The notes under the pieces were generated by a model that had not been told where the DNA came from, searched no databases, and saw nothing but the letters and a program-made list of their open reading frames with translations. From an uncultured Bacilli bacterium (GTDB taxonomy: Bacteria > Bacillota_I > Bacilli_A > RF39 > UBA660), in contig CANQNA010000081.1 of assembly GCA_947625005.1 (NCBI GenBank), forward strand, positions 1 through 6,427: a stretch of DNA of 6,427 nt, in the 5' to 3' direction. A program made the translations under genes and the position numbers. Every line of letters starts with the position of its first letter. Positions within the stretch are counted from its first letter, which is position 1. Positions 1 to 4,082 of the stretch are shown here, piece by piece.

Positions 1-142
1 ACCAAATAGTAATTTCAATAAAGGCCAGAATGGCAACAATGACAGTTTTGCCTTTTAAAACATAAACAGTTCTAATGGTAGAAATTGAAACATCTAAGAT
101 TCTTGCAAAAAAGATTTTTAAACATATTAAAACTGTGGCCAT
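1..142 (-). CDS. UPF0316 / DUF5698 family membrane protein, N-terminal part (runs off the left edge)
   Basis: The minus strand reads from an ATG at 142-140 without a stop to the window edge, giving the first 47 residues. They begin MATVLICLKIFFARILD and continue with VSISTIRTVYVLKGK and then a second hydrophobic segment ending FIEITIW. The Ala-Arg-(hydrophobic)-Asp-Val-Ser-x-x-Thr-Ile-Arg-Thr core, followed by a Lys-Gly loop and a Phe-Ile-Glu helix, is the pattern I know from the start of UPF0316 proteins (DUF5698 domain; B. subtilis YebE is a relative). These are small membrane proteins of unknown function that usually carry a cytoplasmic DUF2179 domain beyond this point, which is not visible here. 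An in-frame stop lies seven codons upstream of the ATG and there is no other ATG/GTG/TTG between, so the start is fairly safe, though the ribosome site (purine-rich, about 150-158) is weak. The gene is divergent from the CmpB-like gene, with 65 bases between. Confidence 0.8.
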   Translation of the reverse strand, partial: MATVLICLKIFFARILDVSISTIRTVYVLKGKTVIVAILAFIEITIW

Positions 143-197
143 TGTATCATTCTTTCTCTTTTAGTATGCTTTTTTTAAATTGGTTTATACTAATTTT

Positions 198-203
198 AGG
201 TGA
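198..203 (+). promoter_or_regulatory. Ribosome binding site AGGTGA that fixes the start at 208
   Basis: AGGTGA lies four bases before the ATG at 208. The same AGGTGA-N4 arrangement precedes the ATG at 4869. No comparable site precedes the in-frame ATGs at 85 or 166, so 208 is preferred. A TATACT -10-like hexamer at 186-191 would start a transcript at about 198, just including this site, but no good -35 accompanies it. Confidence 0.65.
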
Positions 204-207
204 AAAT

Positions 208-699
208 ATGTACTATATTAATTTATTTTTTCTTTTTTCAATACTTGGTCATTTATTAGAAACTTTATTAATAAAAAGTGAATTTACTAGTGGAATTATG
301 TTTGGTTGGTGGACTCCAGTTTATGGAATAGGAGCTATTGTAATAACACTTATTTATAAATTTTTAACAAAACATGTAAAAAAAGAAGGATGGAAAGCTT
401 TCTTCTTATTTATTTTATCAGCAATTATTTTAACATTTATGGAATTTAGTGCAGGAATGATAATTGAAAAAGTATTTAATAAAATATTTTGGAATTATGA
501 ACCATATAGATATAATTTAGGAAAATATATTTCCTTAGAAACAGCAGGTGTTTGGGCAATATCTTCTATTGTTTTAATTTATATACTAAAACCTTTTTTA
601 GATAAAATTATAGAAAAAATTCCCAAATGGATAACTTGGATATTAATAATTTTATTTGTTGTAGATTTAGTTTTAACAATTGCTCTAAAAGTTTTTTAA
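208..699 (+). CDS. CmpB-like putative ABC-transporter type IV membrane protein (PF06541 type)
   Basis: The protein is 163 residues when started at the ATG that has a ribosome site. About five membrane helices are visible, near residues 4-22, 33-53, 62-86, 111-131 and 142-162. Two signatures match the family recalled as 'putative ABC-transporter type IV' (CmpB). One is Gly-x-x-x-Gly-Trp-Trp-x-Pro-Val-Tyr-Gly-x-Gly-Ala at 29-43. The other is Met-Glu-Phe-x-x-Gly-x-x-x-Glu-Lys-Val-Phe at 78-90, followed by Trp-Asn-Tyr (95-97) and Asn-Leu-Gly-Lys (103-106). The family is common in Bacillota. Its transport role is only putative, no ATPase gene is adjacent, and the substrate is unknown. The frame stays open upstream to 85, but that extension lies across the divergent UPF0316 gene and has no ribosome site. 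A short stem at 702-715 and a T-run follow the stop. Confidence 0.85.
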   Translation: MYYINLFFLFSILGHLLETLLIKSEFTSGIMFGWWTPVYGIGAIVITLIYKFLTKHVKKEGWKAFFLFILSAIILTFMEFSAGMIIEKVFNKIFWNYEPYRYNLGKYISLETAGVWAISSIVLIYILKPFLDKIIEKIPKWITWILIILFVVDLVLTIALKVF

Positions 700-701
700 A
701 T

Positions 702-728
702 TATGTTAAAACATATAACCTTTTTTTT
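702..728 (+). terminator. Weak possible terminator after the CmpB-like gene
   Basis: TATGT (702-706) can pair with ACATA (711-715) around a four-base loop, and a run of eight T follows at 721-728. The stem is only five mostly A/T pairs and the T-run starts five bases after it, so termination here is uncertain. The same bases overlap a possible promoter for the spore-coat operon. Confidence 0.25.
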
Positions 729-744
729 CTCTTATCATATCTTA
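717..744 (+). promoter_or_regulatory. Candidate sporulation-type promoter of the cotJ operon
   Basis: CATATCTTA at 736-744 fits the sigma-K -10 pattern CATAnnnTA and resembles the sigma-E -10. AACC at 717-720, fifteen bases upstream, fits the sigma-K -35 element (mACm). In B. subtilis the cotJ operon is sigma-E dependent, and no well-spaced sigma-E -35 is visible here: ACATATA at 711-717 would need an 18-base spacer. The predicted transcript would start near 751, at the ribosome binding site (AGGAGG, 750-755), which is very tight. Such short motifs are frequent in AT-rich DNA, so this is a hint only. Confidence 0.3.
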
Positions 745-762
745 AAGATAGGAGGGAAATAA

Positions 763-1218
763 ATGTTGTTTGAAATAAATTCTAATAATAATGATATGGA
801 AAATATCGCTTTTGAATACTTTAACTTGCCTAAAATGGATATGGACATGAATCCTAAATATGATAATATTTTAAGTCCTAGTATGGGATTAATGTATGGT
901 AATTTGTACAAAGATGAGTATAAACCATATAAAAATTATATTCCAAGAAAATTGAAAGCAGATAACGAACAAGAAAGAATGCTTTTAAAAATTCAAGAAT
1001 TAGATTTTGCTATTAATGATTTATCTTTAAAACTAGATGTTAATCCAAATGATTACGAACTATATGAATTATTTAAAAAATATGCCAAAGAATATAAGGA
1101 TATGTGTGAAGAATATTCTAAAAAATATGAAGCTTTAGAATTAGTTAAAGATACAAATGGAAGTTATACTTGGTATAAAAATCCATGGCCTTGGGATGGA
1201 GGTAAAAAATATGTTTAA
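763..1218 (+). CDS. cotJB: Spore coat protein, CotJA-like segment fused to CotJB
   Basis: The protein is 151 residues and starts seven bases after AGGAGG (750-755). Residues 69-147 are a CotJB domain: a charged helical region beginning Glu-Arg-Met-Leu-Leu, then Glu-Leu-Asp-Phe-Ala-Ile-Asn-Asp-Leu at 79-87, Leu-Asp-Val-Asn-Pro-Asn-Asp at 91-97, and the family's characteristic end, Trp-Tyr-Lys-Asn-Pro-Trp-Pro-Trp at 137-144. Residues 38-64, with Pro-Ser-Met-Gly-Leu-x-Tyr-Gly-Asn-Leu-Tyr and Lys-Pro-Tyr, resemble the end of CotJA, which is a separate gene in B. subtilis. CotJB alone is usually about 85-90 residues, so the extra 60 or so N-terminal residues are accounted for by a CotJA-like part. 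In B. subtilis the CotJ proteins are made in the mother cell and placed in the inner spore coat. The end overlaps cotJC by eight bases, so the two are translationally coupled. The CotJB call is firm; the CotJA part is weaker. Confidence 0.88.
   Translation: MLFEINSNNNDMENIAFEYFNLPKMDMDMNPKYDNILSPSMGLMYGNLYKDEYKPYKNYIPRKLKADNEQERMLLKIQELDFAINDLSLKLDVNPNDYELYELFKKYAKEYKDMCEEYSKKYEALELVKDTNGSYTWYKNPWPWDGGKKYV
1198..1202 (+). promoter_or_regulatory. Internal GGAGG ribosome binding site of cotJC
   Basis: GGAGG sits inside the last codons of the CotJA-CotJB gene, eight bases before the ATG at 1211. It decides the cotJC start over the in-frame ATG at 1157, whose extra 18 residues are absent from known CotJC proteins. 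Confidence 0.8.
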
Positions 1219-1768
1219 ATATGATAAAAAATTGCCATATCCTATTGATATTAAGAAAAAAGATTTAAAAATGGCTAAATATATAATTACCCAATTTGGA
1301 GGAGCGAATGGAGAATTAGCTGCTGCAATGAGATATTTTTCTCAAAAATTTGGTATGCCTACAGAAGAAGGAAGAGCATTACTTAATGATATTAGCACAG
1401 AAGAATTAGGTCATAATGAAATGATTTGTACAATGGTTAGTCAATTAATTAAAGGAGCTAGTCTAAGCGAATTAGAACAAGCAGGTCTTTCAAGTATGTA
1501 TACAGAACATGGAAAAGGAATTTATCCAACAGATTCTAATGGAGTTCCATTTACAGCAACTTATTTTGCTTCAGTAGGTGAACCAATTGCCGACTTAATG
1601 GAAGATATGGCAGCAGAACAAAAAGCAAGAGTAACATATGAACATTTAATTGATTTAGCAGAAGATGAAGATGTAATTGCACCACTTTTATATTTAAGAC
1701 AAAGAGAAGTAGTTCATTTTAATCGTTTCAAAGATTTATATGAAAAATATAAAAAAATGGGTTATTAA
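1211..1768 (+). CDS. cotJC: Spore coat protein CotJC, manganese-catalase-like
   Basis: The protein is 185 residues, close to B. subtilis CotJC, and opens MFKYDKKLPYPI, like the family. CotJC belongs to the manganese catalase (ferritin-like di-metal) superfamily. All five metal-ligand positions known from Lactobacillus plantarum manganese catalase can be traced: Glu35 (Gly-Ala-Asn-Gly-Glu-Leu-Ala), Glu65 and His68 (Glu-Glu-Leu-Gly-His), Glu136 (Ala-Ala-Glu-Gln-Lys-Ala-Arg) and His169 (Arg-Glu-Val-Val-His). Glu166, three residues before the last ligand, matches the second-shell glutamate. The site therefore looks intact, and peroxide removal in the spore coat is plausible, though the activity is inferred. 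Val-Pro-Phe-Thr-Ala-Thr-Tyr (112-118) and Gly-Glu-Pro-Ile-Ala-Asp-Leu (123-129) are further family signatures. The gene overlaps the CotJA-CotJB gene by eight bases and ends in a terminator that begins within the stop codon. Confidence 0.95.
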   Translation: MFKYDKKLPYPIDIKKKDLKMAKYIITQFGGANGELAAAMRYFSQKFGMPTEEGRALLNDISTEELGHNEMICTMVSQLIKGASLSELEQAGLSSMYTEHGKGIYPTDSNGVPFTATYFASVGEPIADLMEDMAAEQKARVTYEHLIDLAEDEDVIAPLLYLRQREVVHFNRFKDLYEKYKKMGY

Positions 1769-1789
1769 ACTGGTTTAAAGCCAGTTTTT
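1767..1789 (+). terminator. Intrinsic terminator of the cotJ operon
   Basis: AAACTGG (1767-1773) pairs with CCAGTTT (1781-1787) around a seven-base loop, followed by further T's (T-run 1785-1789, then ATTATT). The 5' arm uses the last two bases of the cotJC stop codon. It separates the spore-coat operon from the next gene. Confidence 0.8.
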
Positions 1790-1837
1790 ATTATTAGTTA
1801 AATAATCAACTATAATTTTCATTCAGCAAAAATTCAG

Positions 1838-1865
1838 TAATCTTTAATTTACTTTATCATATAAT
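1838..1865 (+). promoter_or_regulatory. Possible sigma-E-like promoter of the thioredoxin-like gene
   Basis: TAATCTT (1838-1844), a 13-base spacer and CATATAAT (1858-1865) fit the sigma-E pattern KMATATT-N13-15-CATACAHT with one mismatch in each element. The -10 octamer and spacer length are identical to those before yunB (4050-4077). It overlaps a sigma-A-type promoter, so either or both could be used. In AT-rich sequence this degree of match can arise by chance. Confidence 0.3.
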
Positions 1866-1876
1866 TATGTTAGAAT
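1848..1876 (+). promoter_or_regulatory. Sigma-A-type promoter with extended -10
   Basis: TTTACT (1848-1853), a 17-base spacer and TAGAAT (1871-1876) preceded by TGT (1868-1870) form an extended -10 promoter. Transcription would start near 1883, giving a leader of about 14 bases that still holds the AAGGAT ribosome site (1883-1888). A 13-base core (TATGTTAGAATTA) recurs exactly before the gene at 3270. Confidence 0.6.
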
Positions 1877-1896
1877 TAAAATAAGGATGGGATATT

Positions 1897-2406
1897 ATGA
1901 ATGGAAAAGTAGTGCCAAGGAAAAATTATTTTTTATTATTTTTAATAATAGTCTTAGTAATTGTAGGAACTCTTGCCATAATAAATATTTCTAATGCGAT
2001 TAAAAATAAAAAAATTAATGCAGGTTACATTAATAAATATGTTAGTGAGTTAAAATATAAAGAGTTGAATTCTTTCTTAGTAGAACCAGCAAATAATACG
2101 TTTCTTTATTTAACATATACTGGTGATAAAGAAGTTTATAAATTAGAAACAAAATTGAAAAAATTAATTAATACTTATGAATTACAAAGTAATTTTATTT
2201 ATGTTGATGTAACAAGCGAAATGGCTGCTAGTGATTTTATTAAAACTTTAAATGATAAAGTAGGAGCAAATGGAGAAATTAATAAACTACCGGTTATTCT
2301 ATATTATAAAGATGGAACCTTAACTGAAATATTGGAAGGACAAAATGGAGTATTTACTGTTGGAGATTTTCAAAAACTTTTAGATGAATATGAGATAGCT
2401 AGTTAG
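1897..2406 (+). CDS. Membrane-anchored thioredoxin-like protein without redox cysteines
   Basis: The protein is 169 residues. A short positive N-terminus is followed by one membrane helix (about 12-31) with no signal-peptidase or lipobox motif, so it is probably a membrane anchor. The rest reads like a thioredoxin fold: a strand at 69-74 (Phe-Leu-Tyr-Leu-Thr-Tyr), a long helix (79-95), a strand at 100-105 (Phe-Ile-Tyr-Val-Asp-Val), then Lys-Leu-Pro-Val-Ile-Leu-Tyr-Tyr-Lys-Asp-Gly at 130-140. There Pro132 is in the place of the thioredoxin cis-proline. Where Cys-x-x-Cys would be expected, just after the first strand, it has Thr-Gly-Asp-Lys-Glu. The whole protein has no cysteine, so it cannot be a thiol oxidoreductase; a binding or scaffold role outside the membrane is my inference. 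The start is backed by AAGGAT eight bases upstream. It may be a family of unknown function restricted to Bacilli. The specific role is unknown. Confidence 0.8.
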   Translation: MNGKVVPRKNYFLLFLIIVLVIVGTLAIINISNAIKNKKINAGYINKYVSELKYKELNSFLVEPANNTFLYLTYTGDKEVYKLETKLKKLINTYELQSNFIYVDVTSEMAASDFIKTLNDKVGANGEINKLPVILYYKDGTLTEILEGQNGVFTVGDFQKLLDEYEIAS

Positions 2407-2418
2407 TTATCTTTTTTT
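2393..2418 (+). terminator. Terminator-like hairpin spanning the stop codon before trmL
   Basis: AGATAGCT (2393-2400) pairs along its full length with AGTTATCT (2405-2412), with one G-T wobble and a four-base loop (AGTT). Seven T's follow (2412-2418). The TAG stop of the thioredoxin-like gene (2404-2406) is at the loop and 3' arm. The trmL ribosome site (GGAGG, 2419-2423) begins at the base after the T-run, so trmL expression must depend on read-through or a promoter I could not find. Confidence 0.7.
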
Positions 2419-2429
2419 GGAGGATTATT

Positions 2430-2939
2430 ATGATTAATGTTGTTTTATTTGAACCTGAGATTCCTGGAAATACGGGAAATATTATGAGAACATGTGTAGC
2501 AACAAATACACATTTACATTTAATAAAACCTTTAGGGTTCAGTTTAGAAGATAAATATATAAAACGTAGTGGAGTAAATTATATAGATAACTGTGAATAT
2601 ACAGTTTATGAAAATATTGAAGATTTTTTTGCAAAAAATAAAGGTACTTTTTATTTTTTAACCCGTTATGGACATAAACCTCATACCAGTTTTGATTTTT
2701 CTAATAAAAAGGAAAATATCTATTTTATTTTTGGTAAAGAATCTACAGGTATTCCTCCAAAAATTTTGAAACCATATCTGGAATATTGTGCTAGAATACC
2801 TATGACAGATAAAGTACGAGCTTTAAATCTAAGTAATACAGTAGCAATTGTTGTCTATGAAGCCTTAAGACAACAAAATTATCGAGATTTATTATTTGAT
2901 GAACCACATAAAAGTAAAAATTTTATTGAAGAAAGTTAA
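2430..2939 (+). CDS. trmL: tRNA (cytidine/uridine-34-2'-O)-methyltransferase, SPOUT family
   Basis: TrmL methylates the 2'-OH of the wobble nucleotide (position 34) of certain leucine tRNAs using S-adenosylmethionine. The protein is 169 residues against a usual 155-160; the surplus is a charged C-terminal tail. All SPOUT signatures are present. Motif 1 is Glu-Pro-Glu-Ile-Pro-Gly-Asn-Thr-Gly-Asn-Ile-Met-Arg-Thr at 8-21, with the conserved Asn14 and Arg20. Leu-Ile-Lys-Pro-Leu-Gly-Phe lies at 30-36 and Arg-Ser-Gly-Val-Asn-Tyr at 45-50. The knot motif 2 is Phe-Gly-Lys-Glu-Ser-Thr-Gly-Ile-Pro at 100-108, and motif 3 runs from Arg-Ile-Pro-Met (121-124) to Arg-Ala-Leu-Asn-Leu-Ser-Asn (129-135). The start is firm, six bases after GGAGG. 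It is the only gene here with an evident translation role, and it converges with the ferredoxin gene, 39 bases away. Confidence 0.95.
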   Translation: MINVVLFEPEIPGNTGNIMRTCVATNTHLHLIKPLGFSLEDKYIKRSGVNYIDNCEYTVYENIEDFFAKNKGTFYFLTRYGHKPHTSFDFSNKKENIYFIFGKESTGIPPKILKPYLEYCARIPMTDKVRALNLSNTVAIVVYEALRQQNYRDLLFDEPHKSKNFIEES

Positions 2940-2958
2940 TCTAATAAAAGAAGAAAAC

Positions 2959-2983
2959 AAAAAAGACTTAATAAAGCCTTATT
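2959..2983 (-). terminator. Weak possible terminator of the ferredoxin gene
   Basis: On the minus strand AATAA (2983-2979) can pair with TTATT (2974-2970) around a four-base GGCT loop, and six T's follow at 2964-2959 after a short gap. The ferredoxin stop codon (2981-2979) is inside the stem. The stem is five A/T pairs only, so it is weak, but no better site separates trmL from the convergent ferredoxin gene. Confidence 0.3.
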
Positions 2984-3164
2984 CATTTTCTATTATACTA
3001 ATAGCCTGTACTGGACACATTTCACTAGCATCTCTTGCTTCATCTGTTACAGCGCTATTTTTTAATACAGCATAACCTTCATCATCACAGGCAAAATTTT
3101 CTTTTGCGTTATTAAAACAATATCCGCATCCGACACAAGCATCATGATTTAATTCTACTTTCAT
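2979..3164 (-). CDS. Single-cluster [4Fe-4S] ferredoxin
   Basis: This is a 61-residue cytoplasmic electron carrier. Cys10-x-x-Cys13-x-x-Cys16 near the start and Cys50-Pro51 near the end provide four ligands for one [4Fe-4S] cluster; Val-Gly-Cys-Gly-Tyr-Cys is typical. Small ferredoxins of this type in Bacilli (the B. subtilis Fer kind) have one cluster because the second Cys set is replaced, as here. A fifth cysteine, Cys26, could pair with another group or be free. The protein is rich in Asp and Glu, as ferredoxins are. The start has a perfect AGGAGGA (3175-3169) and a near-consensus promoter just upstream, so it is probably well expressed as a single gene. Its redox partners are not in the window. 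Confidence 0.93.
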   Translation of the reverse strand: MKVELNHDACVGCGYCFNNAKENFACDDEGYAVLKNSAVTDEARDASEMCPVQAISIIENE

Positions 3165-3182
3165 ATTGTCCTCCTAAATATA

Positions 3183-3211
3183 ATTATAACTTATTCCAAA
3201 AACTTCTTCAA
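3183..3211 (-). promoter_or_regulatory. Sigma-A-type promoter of the ferredoxin gene
   Basis: On the minus strand TTGAAG (3211-3206), a 17-base spacer and a perfect TATAAT (3188-3183) are seen. Transcription would begin near 3176, directly before the ribosome site, leaving a leader of about 12 bases. It is the best-matching promoter in the window, and it lies back to back with the promoter of the gene at 3270. Confidence 0.75.
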
Positions 3212-3238
3212 CTTTGTATATTCAAAATATAAAAAATA

Positions 3239-3247
3239 TGTTAGAAT
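3239..3247 (+). promoter_or_regulatory. Extended -10 promoter of the tail-anchored protein gene at 3270
   Basis: TGT-TAGAAT (3239-3247) is the same extended -10 found at 1868-1876, within a shared 13-base core. No good -35 is seen at 17 bases (TATTCA at 3219-3224 is the best), which extended -10 promoters can tolerate. The leader would be about 16 bases with AGGTGA at 3258-3263. Confidence 0.5.
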
Positions 3248-3269
3248 TATGTTAAATAGGTGATGTAAA

Positions 3270-4052
3270 ATGAATTCAAGAATGGATAAATATAGTTCAG
3301 ATAAACCTAATTTAAAAAAAAGAACAGAAAAAAATAAAGAATTATATGCCCATATGTATGATAATACTATTACGGAAGACTTTGACGTTAATTCTAATAT
3401 GACAGTATTAAATACAGATTCTCGAGTAATTGATGTTGATAAAATTAGAGATATGTTAGATAGAAAATATCGAGTTGAAGAAAGAAAACATTTAGTAATT
3501 CCTGAAGAAAAAGAAGAAACAATTAATAACATATCTGATACTAAAGAGTATGATATTAATTCACTTTTAGAAAAAAAGAAAAAAGAAAAAAATTTTGATT
3601 ATGAAAAAGAACGTTTAAAGAGCATTCATAATACGCAATATGAAATTTTAAAAAAATTAGATTTAGATGGAAATAAAAAAGATGAAGTCGATCAAAAAAA
3701 AGAAGATGAAGAAAATTTAGTAAATTTAATAAATACTATAACTGCATTAGAATTAAAAAACAAAGCGAATAAACAAAAAACAGAAGCAGCATTAGATTTA
3801 TTAAGTGATTTAAAAGAAGATGAAGATGAAACTCAAGAAGATAAAGTAAATCAAGTAAGTCAATTACCTCAAGAAAACAATGATACTATTATTGAAGTAG
3901 AAAATGATGACTTTGAAGATTTTGAAGAATTAAAAAATGATATAAAATCTAATAGTTTGTTAATTAAAATTATAGGTATCTTATTTGTATTAATACTTCT
4001 AGCTGGATGTTTAATACTAGCAAATAATTACTTCGATTTAGGACTATTTTAA
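3270..4052 (+). CDS. Unknown acidic tail-anchored membrane protein
   Basis: I do not recognise this 260-residue protein. Residues 1-229 are hydrophilic and highly charged. Residues 97-135 (Lys/Glu-rich, with Tyr-Glu-Ile-Leu-Lys-Lys-Leu) and about 140-185 look like coiled-coil helices, and about 185-225 is a strongly acidic, probably disordered tract. A single helix at 230-251 (Leu-Leu-Ile-Lys-Ile-Ile-Gly and on) followed by nine residues ends the protein, so it should be tail-anchored with the bulk in the cytoplasm. Sequence-like blocks around Thr-Glu-Asp-Phe-Asp-Val-Asn-Ser (35-42) and Ile-Asp-Val-Asp-Lys-Ile-Arg-Asp-Met-Leu (54-63) are less repetitive and may be binding motifs. The start is supported by AGGTGA six bases upstream. 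It precedes yunB but has its own terminator, whose hairpin contains this gene's stop codon. A role at the membrane in division or sporulation is a guess from position only. Confidence 0.75.
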   Translation: MNSRMDKYSSDKPNLKKRTEKNKELYAHMYDNTITEDFDVNSNMTVLNTDSRVIDVDKIRDMLDRKYRVEERKHLVIPEEKEETINNISDTKEYDINSLLEKKKKEKNFDYEKERLKSIHNTQYEILKKLDLDGNKKDEVDQKKEDEENLVNLINTITALELKNKANKQKTEAALDLLSDLKEDEDETQEDKVNQVSQLPQENNDTIIEVENDDFEDFEELKNDIKSNSLLIKIIGILFVLILLAGCLILANNYFDLGLF

Positions 4053-4065
4053 TATAGTCTTTTTT
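4042..4065 (+). terminator. Intrinsic terminator enclosing the stop codon of the 3270 gene
   Basis: GACTAT (4042-4047) pairs with ATAGTC (4054-4059), extendable by a G-T pair, around a six-base loop, and six T's follow (4060-4065). The TAA stop (4050-4052) is in the loop. The 3' half overlaps the predicted yunB promoter. Confidence 0.75.
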
Positions 4066-4077
4066 CTTTCATATAAT
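4050..4077 (+). promoter_or_regulatory. Sigma-E-like promoter of yunB
   Basis: TAATATA (4050-4056), a 13-base spacer and CATATAAT (4070-4077) match the sigma-E consensus KMATATT-N13-15-CATACAHT at 6 of 7 and 7 of 8 positions. B. subtilis yunB is transcribed by sigma-E, so the match has biological sense. The embedded TATAAT (4072-4077) could also be read as a sigma-A -10, but no good -35 goes with it. A start 6-8 bases after the -10 would fall at about 4083-4085, on the yunB start codon. Confidence 0.55.
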
Positions 4078-4082
4078 TTAGT

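Noticed and set aside
85..207. N-terminal extension of the CmpB-like protein (starts at 85 or 166)
   Set aside because: No ribosome binding site, overlaps the divergent UPF0316 gene, and adds residues not expected in the family; 208 has AGGTGA.
143..207. Sigma-A promoter for the UPF0316 gene in the divergent gap
   Set aside because: TATAAA- and CATACT-like hexamers exist on the minus strand but none has a -35 at proper spacing.
1157..1210. Longer CotJC start inside the CotJB region
   Set aside because: GGAGG is correctly placed for 1211, and CotJC proteins begin at this point.
1790..1806. ATTATT/AATAAT inverted repeat downstream of the cotJ terminator
   Set aside because: Six A/T pairs only, expected by chance in this composition.
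1821..1837. ATTCAG repeated twice 11 bases apart before the thioredoxin-like gene
   Set aside because: Six-base direct repeats are too short to support an operator without conservation.
3191..3532. Minus-strand open frame of 113 codons
   Set aside because: Antisense to the 3270 gene and across the promoter region; low-complexity hydrophobic translation with no ribosome site or family resemblance.
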